DNA from: Acidobacteriota bacterium
GTDB taxonomy: Bacteria; Acidobacteriota; Terriglobia; Terriglobales; Acidobacteriaceae
Length of the DNA stretch: 7,891 bases
Direction of reading: 5' to 3'
NCBI GenBank assembly: GCA_021810175.1
Contig: JAJZJJ010000112.1
Span: 1-7,891, forward strand
Part shown: positions 5,274 to 7,891 of the stretch, piece by piece
Layout of the letters: the number at the start of each line of letters is the position of its first letter
How positions within the stretch are numbered: position 1 is the first letter of the stretch
Translations under genes and position numbers: made by a program
Notes under the pieces: model-generated
Told to the model about the DNA's origin: nothing
Seen by the model: the letters and a program-made list of their open reading frames with translations, nothing else
Database searches by the model: none

Positions 5274-7754
5274 ATGGCCAACTTTGGGCAGGATATTCGC
5301 TACGCGCTTCGCCAGCTCCGCAAGTCGCCCGCCTTTGCGTTGACCGCCATCGTGACCCTCGGCCTCGGCATCGGCGTGAACGCGGCCATGTTCTCCGTGA
5401 TCCAGCAGGTGCTGCTGCATCCGCTGCCGTTTGCGAATCAGAACCGCCTGGTATCGATCGAGCACGGCGCCAGGGAAGGCACCGGCTCGTCGGCGCCGTT
5501 TTCGCTGCCGGACCTGAAAGATTATGTGGCGCGCAGCCATTCGCTGGAATCTGTGGCCTGGTACACGTTTGCGCTGCCGACACTGGGGGGGACCAGCGAT
5601 CCCAGGGCAGTTCCGCAACTGGTTCTGTCCCCGAATTTCTTCCATCTGCTGGGCGTGCATCCGGCTATGGGACGAGGCTTTACGCCCAACGACAGCAAGC
5701 CCGGTCACGATCATGTGCTGATCCTGAGCAACAGAGCGTGGGAAAAGTACTACCATGGCAACCGCAACATCCTTGACCGGGTGGTTCCGATTGACGGCGT
5801 TCCGTACACCGTGGTCGGAATCCTGCCCCCCGGAGTGACCTTCCCGATTGGGGCCAAAAACGAGATTTTCAGTCCCCTGGACAGTAGTGCGAAGAGTTTT
5901 CACGATCGAAGCAACTCAGCGCTGGAGGCAATTGGCCTGCTCCGGCCAGGAGTGACCCCAGCGCAGGCACAGTCGGAATTGAATCAGATCCATCAGCAAC
6001 TGGAGCACGAGTATCCGAAGGACGAGGATAAAGCGCCGCTGCGGGTGGAGAATTACCGCAATTCGGTCATCTACGGCACGCGACCGGCGATGTTCGCGCT
6101 GGACTGGGCAGTGCTGGCGGTGTGGCTGATCGCCTGCGCGAATGTGGCCGGCCTGGTGCTGACCCGCACCAATGCTCGCCGCCGGGAGATTGCCGTGCGT
6201 GCCGCTCTGGGCGCGCGACGCGGCCGTATTGCGGCGCAGTTCCTCACGGAGAGCTTTCTGCTGGCGCTGGCTGGGGGAGGCGTGGGACTGGGCATCGCTG
6301 CGCTCGCTCTCCATCTGCTCAGCAAATACCTGGCAGGCAAGGTCCTGTTTGGCAAGGATATTCACATCGACCTTGCCGTCTTTGGTTTCCTGCTGGTGGC
6401 GTCCGGCATCTCCGCTGTGCTCTTCGGACTGCTACCCGCCTGGCATGCTTCCGGTGTTCCGGCCCAGGAAGGGCTCCGCGAAGGCACGGCCGCCGCGGGA
6501 ACCAGCCGCCGTCAGGCGTTCTGGCGCGACGGCCTGGTGGTCACCGAGATCACGCTGACGCTGGCGCTGCTGATTGCCGCCGGCCTGATGATGCGTACCT
6601 TGCTCAGCCTGCGTAATACAAATCTTGGATTTGACGCCAGCCATGTCGTCACAGGCTCCATCTTTATGCCCGCCCGCACGAACTGGTGGGCGCCGAACAG
6701 CAGCGACACCACCCAGCCCAACATGGTGAAGACCTTCTTCGATCCGCTCCAGCAGAAGCTGAGCGCGATTCCGGGAGCGGAAGCTGCGGGCCTGACGACG
6801 GTCCGCCCATTGAACGCCAATTTCAATTTCAACTCGACAGTTCAGTTCCGGAATCGTCCGAAGTTGCCTTCAAACGAGGAACCAACAGCGGAGGTCCGCG
6901 CTTCCACGGCTGGGTATTTCAAAGCCATGGGGATTCGTCTGCTCCAGGGACGCCTGTTCAACAACGAGGACGGACCCAGTGCGCCGGTCGCGATTGTGAT
7001 CAATCGGGCGCTGAAAGAAGAGGCATTCCCTCACCAGAACCCGCTCGGCCAGCAGATTGAGATCGGAAACACAGGGCCGCGCGAGTGGGGCACCATCGTC
7101 GGCGTGATCGAGAACTCCCACCAGAGTTCGCCGGGGCAGGCGCCGCAGCCGGAGATGGATGTGAACCTGGATCAACTCATTCCGTCCGATCCGTTCTATC
7201 CCATTCTGGCCACCTTTCACATGGACCTGGCGGTGCGCGGACATCTTGAACCGGCGCTGATGGAGACGACCATCCGGAAGGATGTTCACGACCTCGAGCC
7301 CATGATCGCCGTCCAGTATCTGGAGCCGATGCAGGAGGTGGTGAACAATGCGCTCACCGATCAGACTCTCGCCGCGCGGCTGCTGGGCATCTTCGGCCTG
7401 GCCGCTCTGCTGATTGCCATTGCCGGAATCTACGGTCTGCTCGCCTATTCGGTCAGCCAGCGGACGCGCGAACTGGGTGTGCGCATCGCCCTTGGCGCGC
7501 AAAGGAACAACATCGTCTGGCTGGTCCTGCGCCATGCGCTGGTTCTGCTGGGCATCGGGATCGGTGTGGGATTAGCCGTGGCATGGGGCGCGAGCGGGAT
7601 CATGCGCTCGTTCCTCTATGGCGCGCGCGGATGGGATGCGGCCACCATCCTGCTGGTCGTGCTCACGCTGGGCCTGTGCGGCCTGGCGGCCAGCTACATT
7701 CCGGCCCGGCGAGCAGCCGCTGTCGATCCAGTGGAGGCGCTGCGCACGGAATAG
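5274..7754 (+). CDS. ABC transporter permease, ADOP family (duplicated MacB/FtsX-type)
   Basis: An 826-residue inner-membrane protein made of two fused MacB-type permease units. Each unit has an N-terminal membrane helix, a periplasmic MacB_PCD-like domain and an FtsX domain. Unit 1: helix at about 21-45 after DIRYALRQLRKSPAF, periplasmic region about 50-270, FtsX helices about 275-298, 324-352 and 365-392; the cytoplasmic turn RRREIAVRAALGARRGRI (303-319) is the FtsX hallmark. Unit 2: helix about 418-442, periplasmic region about 455-690, helices about 700-728, 748-772 and 788-808, with the matching RTRELGVRIALGAQRNNI (730-747) and the ending PARRAAAVDPVEALRTE. MacB-type permeases use mechanotransmission rather than classic channel transport; the substrate of ADOP members is unknown. 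The family takes the name orphan from having no adjacent ATPase, and none is seen here. It lacks the extra N-terminal extension found in longer ADOP members. The frame is intact and looks functional. Confidence 0.95.
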   Translation: MANFGQDIRYALRQLRKSPAFALTAIVTLGLGIGVNAAMFSVIQQVLLHPLPFANQNRLVSIEHGAREGTGSSAPFSLPDLKDYVARSHSLESVAWYTFALPTLGGTSDPRAVPQLVLSPNFFHLLGVHPAMGRGFTPNDSKPGHDHVLILSNRAWEKYYHGNRNILDRVVPIDGVPYTVVGILPPGVTFPIGAKNEIFSPLDSSAKSFHDRSNSALEAIGLLRPGVTPAQAQSELNQIHQQLEHEYPKDEDKAPLRVENYRNSVIYGTRPAMFALDWAVLAVWLIACANVAGLVLTRTNARRREIAVRAALGARRGRIAAQFLTESFLLALAGGGVGLGIAALALHLLSKYLAGKVLFGKDIHIDLAVFGFLLVASGISAVLFGLLPAWHASGVPAQEGLREGTAAAGTSRRQAFWRDGLVVTEITLTLALLIAAGLMMRTLLSLRNTNLGFDASHVVTGSIFMPARTNWWAPNSSDTTQPNMVKTFFDPLQQKLSAIPGAEAAGLTTVRPLNANFNFNSTVQFRNRPKLPSNEEPTAEVRASTAGYFKAMGIRLLQGRLFNNEDGPSAPVAIVINRALKEEAFPHQNPLGQQIEIGNTGPREWGTIVGVIENSHQSSPGQAPQPEMDVNLDQLIPSDPFYPILATFHMDLAVRGHLEPALMETTIRKDVHDLEPMIAVQYLEPMQEVVNNALTDQTLAARLLGIFGLAALLIAIAGIYGLLAYSVSQRTRELGVRIALGAQRNNIVWLVLRHALVLLGIGIGVGLAVAWGASGIMRSFLYGARGWDAATILLVVLTLGLCGLAASYIPARRAAAVDPVEALRTE

Positions 7755-7793
7755 CCAACGCGGCCCGCCCCGAACCTCGGAGCAGCAAAATTT

Positions 7794-7819
7794 GCGGTCT
7801 CGTCGAGCGGTCTCGTCGA
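7794..7819. repeat. Perfect 13-bp tandem duplication
   Basis: GCGGTCTCGTCGA occurs twice back to back (7794-7806 and 7807-7819), 40 bp past the permease stop, in noncoding sequence. Near-complementary flanks (TTTGCGG before, CCGCGAAA after) could let the region fold. The rest of 7755-7891 shows no supported gene and no clear intrinsic terminator. Confidence 0.7.
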
Positions 7820-7891
7820 TCCGCGAAAAGCTTTCAGTTTTAAAGGCAGGGAAGAAAACAGGTAAAGGAAGGAAATATTCACCGGCCGCCG

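Noticed and set aside
5585..5591. Run of seven G in the permease gene as a phase-variation tract
   Set aside because: Seven G are too few to be a typical slippage switch, they encode an ordinary Leu-Gly-Gly in a variable periplasmic region, and the frame is intact.
5103..5903. 266-codon minus-strand open frame opposite the permease start
   Set aside because: It overlaps a strong permease N-terminus and its ribosome binding site on the other strand and shows no family features.
7694..7882. 62-codon minus-strand open frame at the right edge
   Set aside because: Partly antisense to the permease C-terminus, crosses the tandem repeat, and shows no homology-like features.

Overview
The window reads as a stretch of chromosome from an Acidobacteriota bacterium, most likely a Terriglobia-type genome. 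Three signs point there: a GC-rich sequence (about 60 percent by eye); an ABC-type permease of the acidobacterial duplicated orphan permease (ADOP) family; and a very large exported protein whose order of domains and C-terminal Arg-rich membrane hairpin I associate with acidobacterial secreted proteins. No RNA genes, CRISPR arrays, insertion sequences or phage genes were seen.

Layout. Positions 1350 to 1 (minus strand) hold the first 450 codons of ribosomal protein S1 (five S1 RNA-binding domains visible); its 3' end lies outside the window. A 118-bp divergent spacer (1351-1468) separates it from a rightward gene (1469-5089) for a 1206-residue exported protein: GTG start with a good ribosome binding site, Sec signal peptide, DUF7948-like domain, seven SBBP-type beta-propeller repeats, three ASH/choice-of-anchor-D-like domains, and a last Ig-like domain interrupted by a two-helix membrane hairpin with an internal lipobox-like motif. 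A 184-bp spacer (5090-5273) carries four regularly phased half-sites and a 7-bp-stem hairpin. It is followed by a complete ADOP permease gene (5274-7754) with a perfect GGAGG ribosome binding site. The last 137 bp (7755-7891) contain no gene I can support, only a perfect 13-bp tandem duplication.

How the genes relate. S1 is a housekeeping translation gene and is probably functionally unrelated to its divergent neighbour. The large protein and the permease point the same way and both act at the cell envelope, but the spacer with its own potential operators suggests separate transcription of the permease. Nothing here proves a joint pathway, and no ABC ATPase is present beside the permease, as expected for an orphan permease. 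The most unusual features are the internal lipoprotein-signal-like hairpin that splits the final domain of the large protein, and the 10-bp-phased GTCC/GGAC array upstream of the permease.
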